From Deltaproteobacteria bacterium (GTDB lineage Bacteria; Desulfobacterota; Desulfuromonadia; Desulfuromonadales; Geopsychrobacteraceae), in contig JAACTI010000020.1 of assembly GCA_009993495.1 (NCBI GenBank), positions 1-5,572 on the forward strand: a stretch of DNA of 5,572 bases, read 5' to 3'. A program made the position numbers and the translations under genes. Positions 1 through 5,572 of the stretch are shown here, piece by piece. How positions within the stretch are numbered: the first letter of the stretch is position 1; each line of letters begins with the position of its first letter. The notes beneath the pieces are model-generated. The model did no database searches. It was not told where the DNA came from and saw only the letters and a list, made by a program, of their open reading frames with translations.

Positions 1-1335
1 TCCACCTGGTTTGCGGTGCGTAACGACAGCGGGGGCAGGGTGCTGACCCGCATCCATCCGTTGCACTCCCATCCGGGTCCCATCCAAAAGTTATCGCATT
101 CGCAGCGCGACAAAACCGTGGTCAGTCAAAGCGCCGCAGGTTTGCAGCTCGACTACATGACCAGCGAACGTTTTTTGCTCGGCCTGAACCCGCCTGGCGG
201 TATTCTCAGCTATGCACTTTCGACCCGTGGCAATGGTTTGCTGGCACTGACCGGAGCGGGCGACCTGCGGGGCTGGAAGTTACATATTCCCCATCCGGAA
301 ATCAGCTTAAAGACCCTGTTCGGCAAGGTCTGGTATGAAGGTTATGACGCCCCCGAATATGTCTGGCAGTCGTCGGCCGCCACTGACGATTATGAGCCCA
401 AGCTCAGCCTCACTCCGCTGATTTTCGGTTCCCTCAAGGGAACTTTTTACGCCATGCTCTTTGCGGTTCCCCTGGCAATTTTAGGCGCAATTTATACCAG
501 TCAGTTTGCGCGCCCCAGATTGCGCGGCATGATTAAACCAACCGTGGAAATCATGGCCGCAGTGCCAACGGTGATTATTGGTTTTCTTGCCGCCCTGTGG
601 TTGGCCCCGCTGATTGAGCGTTCTCTGGGGCAGGTCTTTTTGAGTTTTATTCTGCTGCCGACGGCCTTGATGCTGAGTATTTTATTCTGGCAGGGCGCGC
701 GTAAATTTGAACCCCTGAAACGGATCGAGCGGGGTTTTGAATTTCTGGCAATTATTCCGGTGATTATTTTGGCCTTGAGCCTGGCGGCGGTGCTGGGCCC
801 CGGCCTCGAAAACTGGCTGTTTGACGGTAATTTGAAACAGTGGCTTTTTTCCGAACTGGGAACCCGCTACGATCCGCGCAACTGCATTATTATTGCCTTT
901 GCCATGGGTTTTGCCGTTATTCCGATTATTTTCACCATTGCCGAAGATTCCTTGTCCAATGTGCCACCCAGCCTGAAAGCCGCCTCCCTCGCCCTGGGGG
1001 CCAGTCGTTGGCAAACCGTGTGGCGCGTGATTCTGCCTTCCGCCAGTCCGGGAATCTTTGCCGGAACCATGATCGGTTTTGGCCGTGCCGTGGGTGAAAC
1101 CATGATCGTGCTCATGGCGACAGGCAATACCGCCATTATGGATCTTTCCATCTTTAACGGCATGCGGCCATTGTCGGCCAATATCGCGGTTGAAATTCCC
1201 GAGGCACCGGTAGACGGTTCCCTTTATCGGGTGCTCTTTCTGTCTGCGGTCATCCTTTTTGTTTTGACTTTTATCGTGAATACCCTTGCCGAAATTGTGC
1301 GTCAGCGCTTGCGCGCCAAATATGGGCGTTTCTGA
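1..1335 (+). CDS. pstC: Phosphate ABC transporter permease PstC, 3' part (start lies off the left edge)
   Basis: One of the two inner-membrane permeases of the high-affinity phosphate importer PstSCAB. The reading frame is open from base 1, so the GTG at 16 is not a real start; 444 residues are visible. Fragment residues 1-135 look like the end of a soluble periplasmic domain. Membrane segments follow at about 140-170 and 180-204, an extra hydrophobic pair at about 211-230 and 247-266, then about 295-313, 350-373 and 408-430. The ABC-permease coupling (EAA) loop is at about 314-346 (AEDSL...ALGA...VILP), followed by the PstC-typical GRAVGETMIVLMATGN at 361-376. The extra hydrophobic pair, the TLAEIVRQRLRAKYGRF end and the periplasmic domain match the large Pseudomonas-type PstC rather than the short E. 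coli form. pstA follows after 43 bases. Identification is firm; only the N-terminus is missing. Confidence 0.95.
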   Translation, partial: STWFAVRNDSGGRVLTRIHPLHSHPGPIQKLSHSQRDKTVVSQSAAGLQLDYMTSERFLLGLNPPGGILSYALSTRGNGLLALTGAGDLRGWKLHIPHPEISLKTLFGKVWYEGYDAPEYVWQSSAATDDYEPKLSLTPLIFGSLKGTFYAMLFAVPLAILGAIYTSQFARPRLRGMIKPTVEIMAAVPTVIIGFLAALWLAPLIERSLGQVFLSFILLPTALMLSILFWQGARKFEPLKRIERGFEFLAIIPVIILALSLAAVLGPGLENWLFDGNLKQWLFSELGTRYDPRNCIIIAFAMGFAVIPIIFTIAEDSLSNVPPSLKAASLALGASRWQTVWRVILPSASPGIFAGTMIGFGRAVGETMIVLMATGNTAIMDLSIFNGMRPLSANIAVEIPEAPVDGSLYRVLFLSAVILFVLTFIVNTLAEIVRQRLRAKYGRF

Positions 1336-1378
1336 AAAACCAGCCGGGTGCTTTTCACCTGTGGACAAGGCCTTAAGC

Positions 1379-2989
1379 ATGAAAAAAAATCAAAATATGA
1401 ACAAATTCTGGCGGGTCGGCGAGCCCATGGTATGGCTTTCGGGTGCTGCCCTGGCCATGACGCTGCTCAGTGCCCTGGTGTTGCTGGTGGTGGTCATGGT
1501 CAATGGCCTGGGGGTTTTCTGGCCCTCGGCGGTGCACAAACTCGAGCTGAAAGATGGCAGCCTGCTGGCGGGTAGTTTGATCCGCACGGAAAAAACTGCC
1601 GATGCTTCGGCTTTGCGTCACCAATACAAGATTGCCAACCGCGATCTTTACGGCCTGGATTTCCGCTGGATCGACGTGGCCGACATTGTTGCCAGCACCA
1701 CCCCGGCAGAACTACTGGTGCTGGAACGGATGGAATACGGTGATTTTTACGGCCAGCTCAAGGCGCTGAATACCGCTAATCAAAAGTCTCAAGCCCCGAC
1801 CCTTGAAGCTTTGCGTCAGGCGCTAGCGCAAGTGACTGCAAGCAAGGAAGCCCTGTCCGAACTGGACGAACGTCTGCAAGATTTAAATTATGCGAGTGAA
1901 GGCTTGCGTTTGCAGTTACTCAAACTCGACTATAAGCCCCAAACTGCCGATGACGCTCAGCGCCGTAGACTGGGGGATGAAAAACAGATCATTGATCGGG
2001 AATTTGTTGAACTGGTGCAGCTGCAAACCCGGCGTTTGGCAGAAATTCGTAAGCAGACCGCCACCTTTGCTGATCTTGGTGGCCAAAAAAAAGACATTGT
2101 TTTGGCGGATATTGTGCAGGCTTATGCCCCCAATACTATGACTCTGACCGACAAGTTGATATTTTACGCCGGCAAACTTTACGAACTGGTTGCGGGTGAG
2201 CCGCGCGAATCCAACACCGAGGGCGGCTTGTTCCCGGCAATTTTCGGGACAGTCATGCTGATTTTCGTCATGAGCCTGTTCTCTTTCCCCCTGGGGGTGA
2301 TTGCCGCAGTTTATCTGCGTGAATACGCGAAAGAGGGGCTTCTGGTGCGGATTGTGCGCATTGCCGTCAACAATCTGGCCGGAATTCCCTCCATTGTGTA
2401 TGGAATTTTCGGTTTGGGTTTTTTTGTTTACGGCATCGGCAGCGGCATTGATCAGCTGTTTTTCCCTGAGCGCCTGCCGACCCCGACCTTCGGCACCGGC
2501 GGGCTCTTGTGGGCCAGCTTGACCCTGGCTCTTTTGACGGTGCCGGTGGTGATTGTTGCCACCGAAGAAGCCCTGGGGGCTATTCCGCGCGAAATGCGCG
2601 AAGGCTCTTATGCTTTGGGGTCGACCAAATTTCAAACCCTGGTTCGCGTGCTTTTGCCCATGGCTTCCCCCGGAATTCTCACTGGCTTGATTCTGGCCAT
2701 GGCGCGTGCGGCCGGTGAAGTCGCGCCCCTGATGATTACCGGGGTTGTCAAGCTGGCCCCAGCCCTGCCCCTTGATGGCAATTTCCCCTATTTGCATCTG
2801 GAACGCAAATTTATGCACCTTGGCTTTCACATTTATGATATCGGTTTTCAATCGCCCAATGTCGAGGCGGCTAAGCCTATGGTCTATGTTACGGCCTTGC
2901 TCCTGGTGCTGATCGTGCTCCTCATGAGCAGTGTTGCGATTCGCCTGCGGAACCGGATGAAAAAACGCTATACTTTCGGCACTTTTTAG
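1379..2989 (+). CDS. pstA: Phosphate ABC transporter permease PstA, large form with periplasmic insertion
   Basis: Second inner-membrane permease of the Pst phosphate importer, pairing with PstC; 536 residues, against roughly 280-300 for the compact PstA. ATG 1379 is chosen because AAGG at 1367-1370 lies 8 bases upstream. An upstream TTG (1286) and ATG (1322) would run into the pstC end without a ribosome site, and the ATG at 1397 is too far from the AAGG. TM1 is at about 17-45. Residues about 50-280 form a hydrophilic, presumably periplasmic insertion whose middle (about 140-228) is charged and coiled-coil-like. The permease core follows: hydrophobic segments at about 284-313, 332-356, 374-396, 430-460 and 500-522, with the EAA loop at about 396-427 (EEALGAIPREM...ALGS...VLLP) and ARAAGEVAPL at 442-451. 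An 8-A run directly follows the start codon. pstB begins 13 bases after the stop. Confidence 0.95.
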   Translation: MKKNQNMNKFWRVGEPMVWLSGAALAMTLLSALVLLVVVMVNGLGVFWPSAVHKLELKDGSLLAGSLIRTEKTADASALRHQYKIANRDLYGLDFRWIDVADIVASTTPAELLVLERMEYGDFYGQLKALNTANQKSQAPTLEALRQALAQVTASKEALSELDERLQDLNYASEGLRLQLLKLDYKPQTADDAQRRRLGDEKQIIDREFVELVQLQTRRLAEIRKQTATFADLGGQKKDIVLADIVQAYAPNTMTLTDKLIFYAGKLYELVAGEPRESNTEGGLFPAIFGTVMLIFVMSLFSFPLGVIAAVYLREYAKEGLLVRIVRIAVNNLAGIPSIVYGIFGLGFFVYGIGSGIDQLFFPERLPTPTFGTGGLLWASLTLALLTVPVVIVATEEALGAIPREMREGSYALGSTKFQTLVRVLLPMASPGILTGLILAMARAAGEVAPLMITGVVKLAPALPLDGNFPYLHLERKFMHLGFHIYDIGFQSPNVEAAKPMVYVTALLLVLIVLLMSSVAIRLRNRMKKRYTFGTF

Positions 2990-3002
2990 GAGAGTTTCTG
3001 TT

Positions 3003-3773
3003 ATGAGCCCTGTTATTGAAAATCCGCTGATCAAGGTCGAAGATCTGCGCTTTTATTACGGTGATTCCCGCGCTTTGCACGGCATTGATCTCGACTTCCC
3101 AGAAAAACAGGTCACCGCCTTGATTGGTCCTTCCGGGTGTGGCAAAAGCACCCTACTGCGCTGTTTCAACCGCATGAATGATCTGGTTGACGGCAGTCGA
3201 GTCGAGGGACAAGTCCTGCTCGACGGGGAAAATATTTATGCAAAAAGTACCGATGTTATTGAGCTGCGGCGCAAGGTCGGCATGGTGTTTCAAAAATCGA
3301 ATCCCTTTCCCAAGTCGATTTACGAGAACGTTATTTACGGCTTGCGCATTGCCGGTGAAAAGAACAAGACCCTGCTGGATGAACGGGTTGAGCTCAGTCT
3401 TAAGGGGGCGGCTCTCTGGGACGAAGTTAAGGATCGCCTCCACGAAAGCGCTTTGGGAATGTCGGGCGGGCAGATGCAGCGCCTGTGTATTGCGCGGGCA
3501 ATTGCGGTTAATCCTAAAGTCATTCTCATGGATGAACCCTGTAGCGCCCTGGATCCGAAATCGACTGCTCGGGTTGAAGAACTAATAGGCGAGTTGCGTG
3601 AAAATTTTACGATTATTATTGTGACCCACAATATGCAGCAGGCGGCGCGGGTGTCGGATTTAACCGCTTTTCTCTATGAGGGCAATCTGGTCGAATTCGG
3701 ACGCACTGAAAAACTTTTTGTTAAACCAGCCCAGAAACAGACCGAGGATTATATTACCGGGCGTTTTGGTTGA
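3003..3773 (+). CDS. pstB: Phosphate ABC transporter ATP-binding protein PstB
   Basis: Cytoplasmic ATPase that drives phosphate import through PstC-PstA. At 256 residues it is the usual family length. All nucleotide-binding elements are visible: Walker A GPSGCGKST at 42-50, Q-loop Q97 (VFQKSNPFPKSIYENV, typical of PstB), ABC signature MSGGQ at 153-157, Walker B VILMDEP at 173-179, D-loop SALD at 181-184 and H-loop histidine 209 (IIVTHNMQQAARVSD). The signature opens with Met and is followed by MQRL where LSGGQQQRL is commoner; this looks like a tolerated variant. ATG 3003 is preceded by AGGAG at 2988-2992, overlapping the pstA stop, with 10 bases of spacing, so pstA and pstB translation is closely linked. 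The C-terminal TEDYITGRFG ending is characteristic of PstB. Confidence 0.98.
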   Translation: MSPVIENPLIKVEDLRFYYGDSRALHGIDLDFPEKQVTALIGPSGCGKSTLLRCFNRMNDLVDGSRVEGQVLLDGENIYAKSTDVIELRRKVGMVFQKSNPFPKSIYENVIYGLRIAGEKNKTLLDERVELSLKGAALWDEVKDRLHESALGMSGGQMQRLCIARAIAVNPKVILMDEPCSALDPKSTARVEELIGELRENFTIIIVTHNMQQAARVSDLTAFLYEGNLVEFGRTEKLFVKPAQKQTEDYITGRFG

Positions 3774-3805
3774 TCGCTGATGCCCCTGCATGGAGAAGAA
3801 AAACA

Positions 3806-4465
3806 ATGACCGTCTTAATGAGCCGTGAACTCGATGCCTTAAAAAAACGTTTGCTCGCCCTGAGTGCCGTTGTTGAAAGCAAATTTGCCCAGGCGATTCA
3901 GGCCCTGCTTGAACGCGATGTCCCCTTGGCGCAAAAAGTCGCAATGGGGGACAAAGAGGTTGATGCCCTGGAAGTTGCACTGGAAGAAGAGTGTTTGAAG
4001 GTGCTGGCCCTGCACCAGCCGGTGGCCACCGATCTGCGTCTGATCGTATCGATTTTGAAAATGAATAATGACCTGGAGCGTATGGCGGATCTGGCGGTGA
4101 ATATCGCCAAACGTTCCATTGATCTGTCGGGATCGCGTCAAAACTCGGCCCCCTATGATCTGGAACAGATGTCCAACATGGTGCAGCAGATGCTGAAAAT
4201 GAGTCTTGACGCCCTGGTGCAACGCAATGCGCAAAAGGCTCTGGATACCATCAAGTTGGATGATGAAGTCGATGTTCTGCATCGGGATAATTTTACCCGG
4301 GTCAAAGAGGCTATCCGGAAAAATCCGGCACAGATGGATGATTTGATTCTTTATTTGTCCTTTTCGCGCTATTTGGAACGCATCGCCGATCTGGCAACCA
4401 ACATTGCGGAAGATGTGGTGTACTTAATCAGCGGCGAAATTATCCGCCACGAAAATTTGAGTTGA
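3806..4465 (+). CDS. phoU: Phosphate signalling complex protein PhoU
   Basis: Cytoplasmic regulator that, in known systems, works with PstB and the PhoR sensor kinase to shut down Pho-regulon signalling and restrain Pst uptake when phosphate is plentiful. It has 219 residues, close to the usual 215-245. It is all-helical with the two-fold PhoU repeat: first half about 1-110, second half about 115-219. Each half carries the metal-binding ExxxDxxxN pattern: E91, D95, N99 in ERMADLAVNI and E191, D195, N199 in ERIADLATNI. HQPVATDLRLIVSILKMNND (70-89) is the typical family core. ATG 3806 is chosen for the GGAG at 3792-3795 (10-base spacing); an in-frame TTG at 3770 overlaps the pstB stop but has no ribosome site. 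The gap after pstB is 32 bases. The stop overlaps the TTG start of the next gene. Confidence 0.97.
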   Translation: MTVLMSRELDALKKRLLALSAVVESKFAQAIQALLERDVPLAQKVAMGDKEVDALEVALEEECLKVLALHQPVATDLRLIVSILKMNNDLERMADLAVNIAKRSIDLSGSRQNSAPYDLEQMSNMVQQMLKMSLDALVQRNAQKALDTIKLDDEVDVLHRDNFTRVKEAIRKNPAQMDDLILYLSFSRYLERIADLATNIAEDVVYLISGEIIRHENLS

Positions 4466-5178
4466 AATCTCCCGTAGTGACATCCTCTTTGCAGATCTTT
4501 GCCCATCGAGGGGCCAGTGGGCAGTCTCCCGAAAACACCTTGCTCGCTTTTCGGCAGGCGTTTGAATGCGGAGCGCGCTGGATTGAACTGGACACCCAAC
4601 TGGTGGAAAACCAGCTGGTAGTTTTTCATGACGATTGCCTTGAGCGTACCACCAACGGGCGGGGGCGACTGAACGCGCTGAGCCTGGCAGAGCTGCGCCG
4701 ACTCGATGCCGGACAGGGTCAACAGGTGCCCCTGCTGGAAGAGGTTCTCCAACTGGTAAGCGACCGGCAGGCCGGGGTTAATATCGAACTCAAAGGGCCG
4801 GCAACCGCGGTACCGGTGGCTCAGATGCTCGACGATCAGCTGGTTCGCGGCCAACTGACCTCCGAACAGCTCCTGGTGTCATCCTTTCTACTTGACGAGC
4901 TGGAGCAGTTTCATCAACTGATGCCGCAGTTGCACTGCGCCCCTATTTATGAAACCTTGCCCGAGAATCTCGAAGACTGGCTTGTCCGACTCTTGCCCTG
5001 GTCGGTTCATCTTGATCAGCGGTTGATCGATGCCGCCTTGGTTGCGCGCATTACCGCCTGCGCTTGCCGGGTCTTCGCCTGGACAGTTAACGATCGCGAC
5101 CAGGCGCAGCGCCTGGCGCAACTGGGCGTCAAAGGGATTTTTACCGACTTTCCGGAAATTTTTTTCGAGACAGAGTGA
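4462..5178 (+). CDS. ugpQ: Cytosolic glycerophosphodiester phosphodiesterase (UgpQ-like, GDPD family)
   Basis: Predicted to hydrolyse glycerophosphodiesters to glycerol-3-phosphate and an alcohol. It has 238 residues, near the usual 240-250 for single-domain UgpQ. Family motifs occur in order: HRG at 15-17 (catalytic H15, R16), PENT at 23-26, IELD at 41-44 (metal ligands E42, D44), VFHD at 54-58 (catalytic H57), TTNGRG at 63-68, NIELKG at 107-112 (E109, K111), AWTVND at 206-211 and GIFTDFP at 225-231. No signal peptide or membrane segment is seen, so the enzyme is probably cytoplasmic. The start is uncertain: TTG 4462 overlaps the phoU stop as TTGA, suggesting coupled translation, while GTG 4477 is also possible and would remove 5 residues; neither has a clear ribosome site. 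Co-transcription with pst-phoU suggests phosphate-starvation control. No ugpBAEC uptake genes are visible, so the substrate may come from internal lipid turnover or a distant transporter. Confidence 0.9.
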   Translation: MKSPVVTSSLQIFAHRGASGQSPENTLLAFRQAFECGARWIELDTQLVENQLVVFHDDCLERTTNGRGRLNALSLAELRRLDAGQGQQVPLLEEVLQLVSDRQAGVNIELKGPATAVPVAQMLDDQLVRGQLTSEQLLVSSFLLDELEQFHQLMPQLHCAPIYETLPENLEDWLVRLLPWSVHLDQRLIDAALVARITACACRVFAWTVNDRDQAQRLAQLGVKGIFTDFPEIFFETE

Positions 5179-5210
5179 ATTTCGTCGCTTGATGCCTGAC
5201 GTATTTATTT

Positions 5211-5292
5211 CAGAACAAAAACCATATCCCTGCTTATTCCCTGTTCTTCTTTCCCCCCTTGCGCTTAGCTGTCGCCGCCCGGGCGACAGCTA
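5211..5292 (+). terminator. C-rich, G-poor stretch plus 11-bp hairpin: possible end of the pst-phoU-ugpQ transcript
   Basis: An 11-bp perfect inverted repeat (TAGCTGTCGCC at 5266-5276, GGCGACAGCTA at 5282-5292) encloses a 5-base loop GCCCG, and is about 88 bases after the ugpQ stop. No T-run follows it on the + strand (ACCCCTTCC comes next) and none on the - strand, so it is not a standard intrinsic terminator. The 50 bases before it (5211-5260) contain 19 C and only 3 G, the composition expected of a Rho loading site. A Rho-dependent terminator with a 3'-end-stabilising hairpin is the best reading; a recoded or degenerate intrinsic terminator is the alternative. Confidence 0.45.
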
Positions 5293-5343
5293 CCCCTTCC
5301 ATGGCTCTCCAGGACTCTGGCAGGTGAACAGTTACGAAAAAGA

Positions 5344-5371
5344 TTGACAGCACATGTATACTGTATACAAT
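5344..5371 (+). promoter_or_regulatory. Sigma-70-like promoter of the gntR gene
   Basis: A perfect -35 box TTGACA at 5344-5349 is followed, 16 bases on, by TACAAT (5366-5371), a 5/6 match to the -10 consensus. Transcription would begin near 5378 and give a leader of about 36 bases before the TTG start of the regulator. It is the only convincing promoter in the window and implies the gntR gene is transcribed independently of the pst operon. Confidence 0.7.
5355..5369 (+). promoter_or_regulatory. Double GTATAC palindrome over the promoter, probable GntR operator
   Basis: TGTATAC-T-GTATACA is a perfect 15-base palindrome with 7-bp arms and one central base. It also contains two copies of the self-palindromic GTATAC (5356-5361 and 5363-5368), 7 bases apart. 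It fills the end of the -35/-10 spacer and the first bases of the -10 box, so a protein bound here would block RNA polymerase. TGTATACA-type cores are known operators for FCD-class GntR regulators, which fits autorepression by the adjacent gene product. Binding is inferred, not shown. Confidence 0.6.
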
Positions 5372-5385
5372 TTAACATCCAAGAC

Positions 5386-5401
5386 TCTTCAACGTTGAAG
5401 A
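5386..5401. repeat. Perfect 16-bp palindrome in the gntR leader
   Basis: TCTTCAACGTTGAAGA is fully self-complementary. It lies downstream of the predicted start of transcription and ends one base before the GGAG ribosome site (5403-5406). It could be a second protein-binding site, giving a two-site operator with the GTATAC palindrome, or its RNA could affect access to the ribosome site. In RNA only a hairpin with a few central bases unpaired could form, so the DNA-site reading is slightly preferred. Confidence 0.55.
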
Positions 5402-5413
5402 TGGAGTGCTATT

Positions 5414-5572
5414 TTGAGACGAAACATCATCGAAAAACATCAGACTCTGCGCGAAAAAATTCTCGAAACGATTCGCGATGCCATTTTAAAAGGGGCTCTC
5501 AAGCCGGGCGAAAAGGTTGCTGAACCGGAGCTGGCCGAGCGTTTCGGCATCAGTCGCACGCCCATTCGCGAA
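5414..5572 (+). CDS. GntR-family transcriptional regulator, N-terminal DNA-binding part (runs off the right edge)
   Basis: The 53 visible codons encode the start of a GntR-type winged helix-turn-helix: LREKILETIRDAILKGALKPG (about 12-32) is the typical first helix and turn, followed by ELAERFGISRTPIRE (about 39-53), the helix-turn-helix whose SRTPIRE recognition helix is a family signature. The wording is closest to the FCD (FadR-like) branch, which senses small organic acids through a C-terminal domain, but that domain is outside the window, so ligand and subclass are unknown. TTG 5414 is effectively forced as the start: the same frame has a TGA at 5396-5398, there is no in-frame ATG or GTG in the visible stretch before the conserved region, and GGAG at 5403-5406 is 7 bases upstream. 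It has its own promoter and a likely operator, and no obvious functional link to phosphate uptake. Confidence 0.92.
   Translation, partial: MRRNIIEKHQTLREKILETIRDAILKGALKPGEKVAEPELAERFGISRTPIRE

Noticed and set aside
1286..1378. Longer pstA starting at TTG 1286 or ATG 1322
   Set aside because: Both would overlap the pstC coding end without a ribosome site, and the added residues do not resemble a PstA N-terminus. ATG 1379 has AAGG at good spacing.
682..1380. Open frame of 232 codons on the - strand opposite the pstC end
   Set aside because: Low-complexity His/Gly/Gln/Asn composition, no recognisable motif and complete overlap with conserved pstC sequence.
1916..3034. Long open frame of 372 codons on the - strand opposite pstA and the pstB start
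   Set aside because: The translation is rich in His, Gln, Asn and Gly with no domain pattern, it has no ribosome site or promoter, and it mirrors the well-supported pstA codons. It is a by-product of pstA codon use.
3770..3805. Longer phoU starting at TTG 3770
   Set aside because: The added 12 residues are not PhoU-like, and ATG 3806 has a clear GGAG site; MTVLMSREL is a typical PhoU beginning.
5266..5292. Hairpin as a standard Rho-independent terminator
   Set aside because: No run of T follows the stem on either strand, so only an atypical or Rho-dependent role can be suggested.
5030..5347. Open frame of 105 codons on the + strand spanning the ugpQ end and the following gap
   Set aside because: Its first half is an out-of-frame reading of the conserved ugpQ C-terminus, it runs through the hairpin and up to the promoter, and the protein shows no family features.
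5179..5413. Pho box, small RNA or tRNA in the gap before gntR
   Set aside because: I find no pair of CTGTCAT-like repeats and no tRNA-like arms. Besides the hairpin, promoter and palindromes, nothing else in these 235 bases could be supported.

Overview
The window holds the downstream part of a phosphate-uptake (Pst) operon, all on the + strand, followed by the start of a separate GntR-family regulator gene. It reads as ordinary bacterial chromosome with moderate GC and tightly packed genes. The large PstC and PstA subunits, with their extra periplasmic domains, are the form found in many Proteobacteria, for example Pseudomonas-type PstC. The combination with a Desulfuromonas/Pelobacter-like PhoU suggests a proteobacterium, possibly of the former Deltaproteobacteria. 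That placement is inferred from protein character only and is tentative.

Layout: (1) 1-1335, the 3' part of pstC, running in from the left edge. (2) 1379-2989, pstA, with a periplasmic insertion of about 230 residues. (3) 3003-3773, pstB, the ATPase, with every expected ABC motif. (4) 3806-4465, phoU. (5) 4462-5178, a cytosolic glycerophosphodiester phosphodiesterase (ugpQ-like) whose TTG start overlaps the phoU stop by 4 bases. (6) 5179-5413, a non-coding gap with a C-rich, G-poor stretch, a strong 11-bp hairpin, a good sigma-70-like promoter overlaid by a GTATAC double palindrome, and a perfect 16-bp palindrome. (7) 5414 to the right edge, the N-terminal winged helix of a GntR regulator starting at TTG.

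PstC and PstA form the membrane channel and PstB powers it. PhoU links the transporter's state to Pho-regulon signalling and restrains uptake. The phosphodiesterase would release glycerol-3-phosphate from glycerophosphodiesters, so the operon joins inorganic phosphate import to organic phosphate salvage. PstS and PhoB/PhoR are not in the window and may lie to the left. The GntR gene appears to be an independent, probably autoregulated unit whose targets lie beyond the right edge.

I do not see a clearly new biological system. The points most worth a second look are the enlarged periplasmic parts of PstC and PstA, the phoU-ugpQ coupling, and the two palindromes around the gntR promoter.
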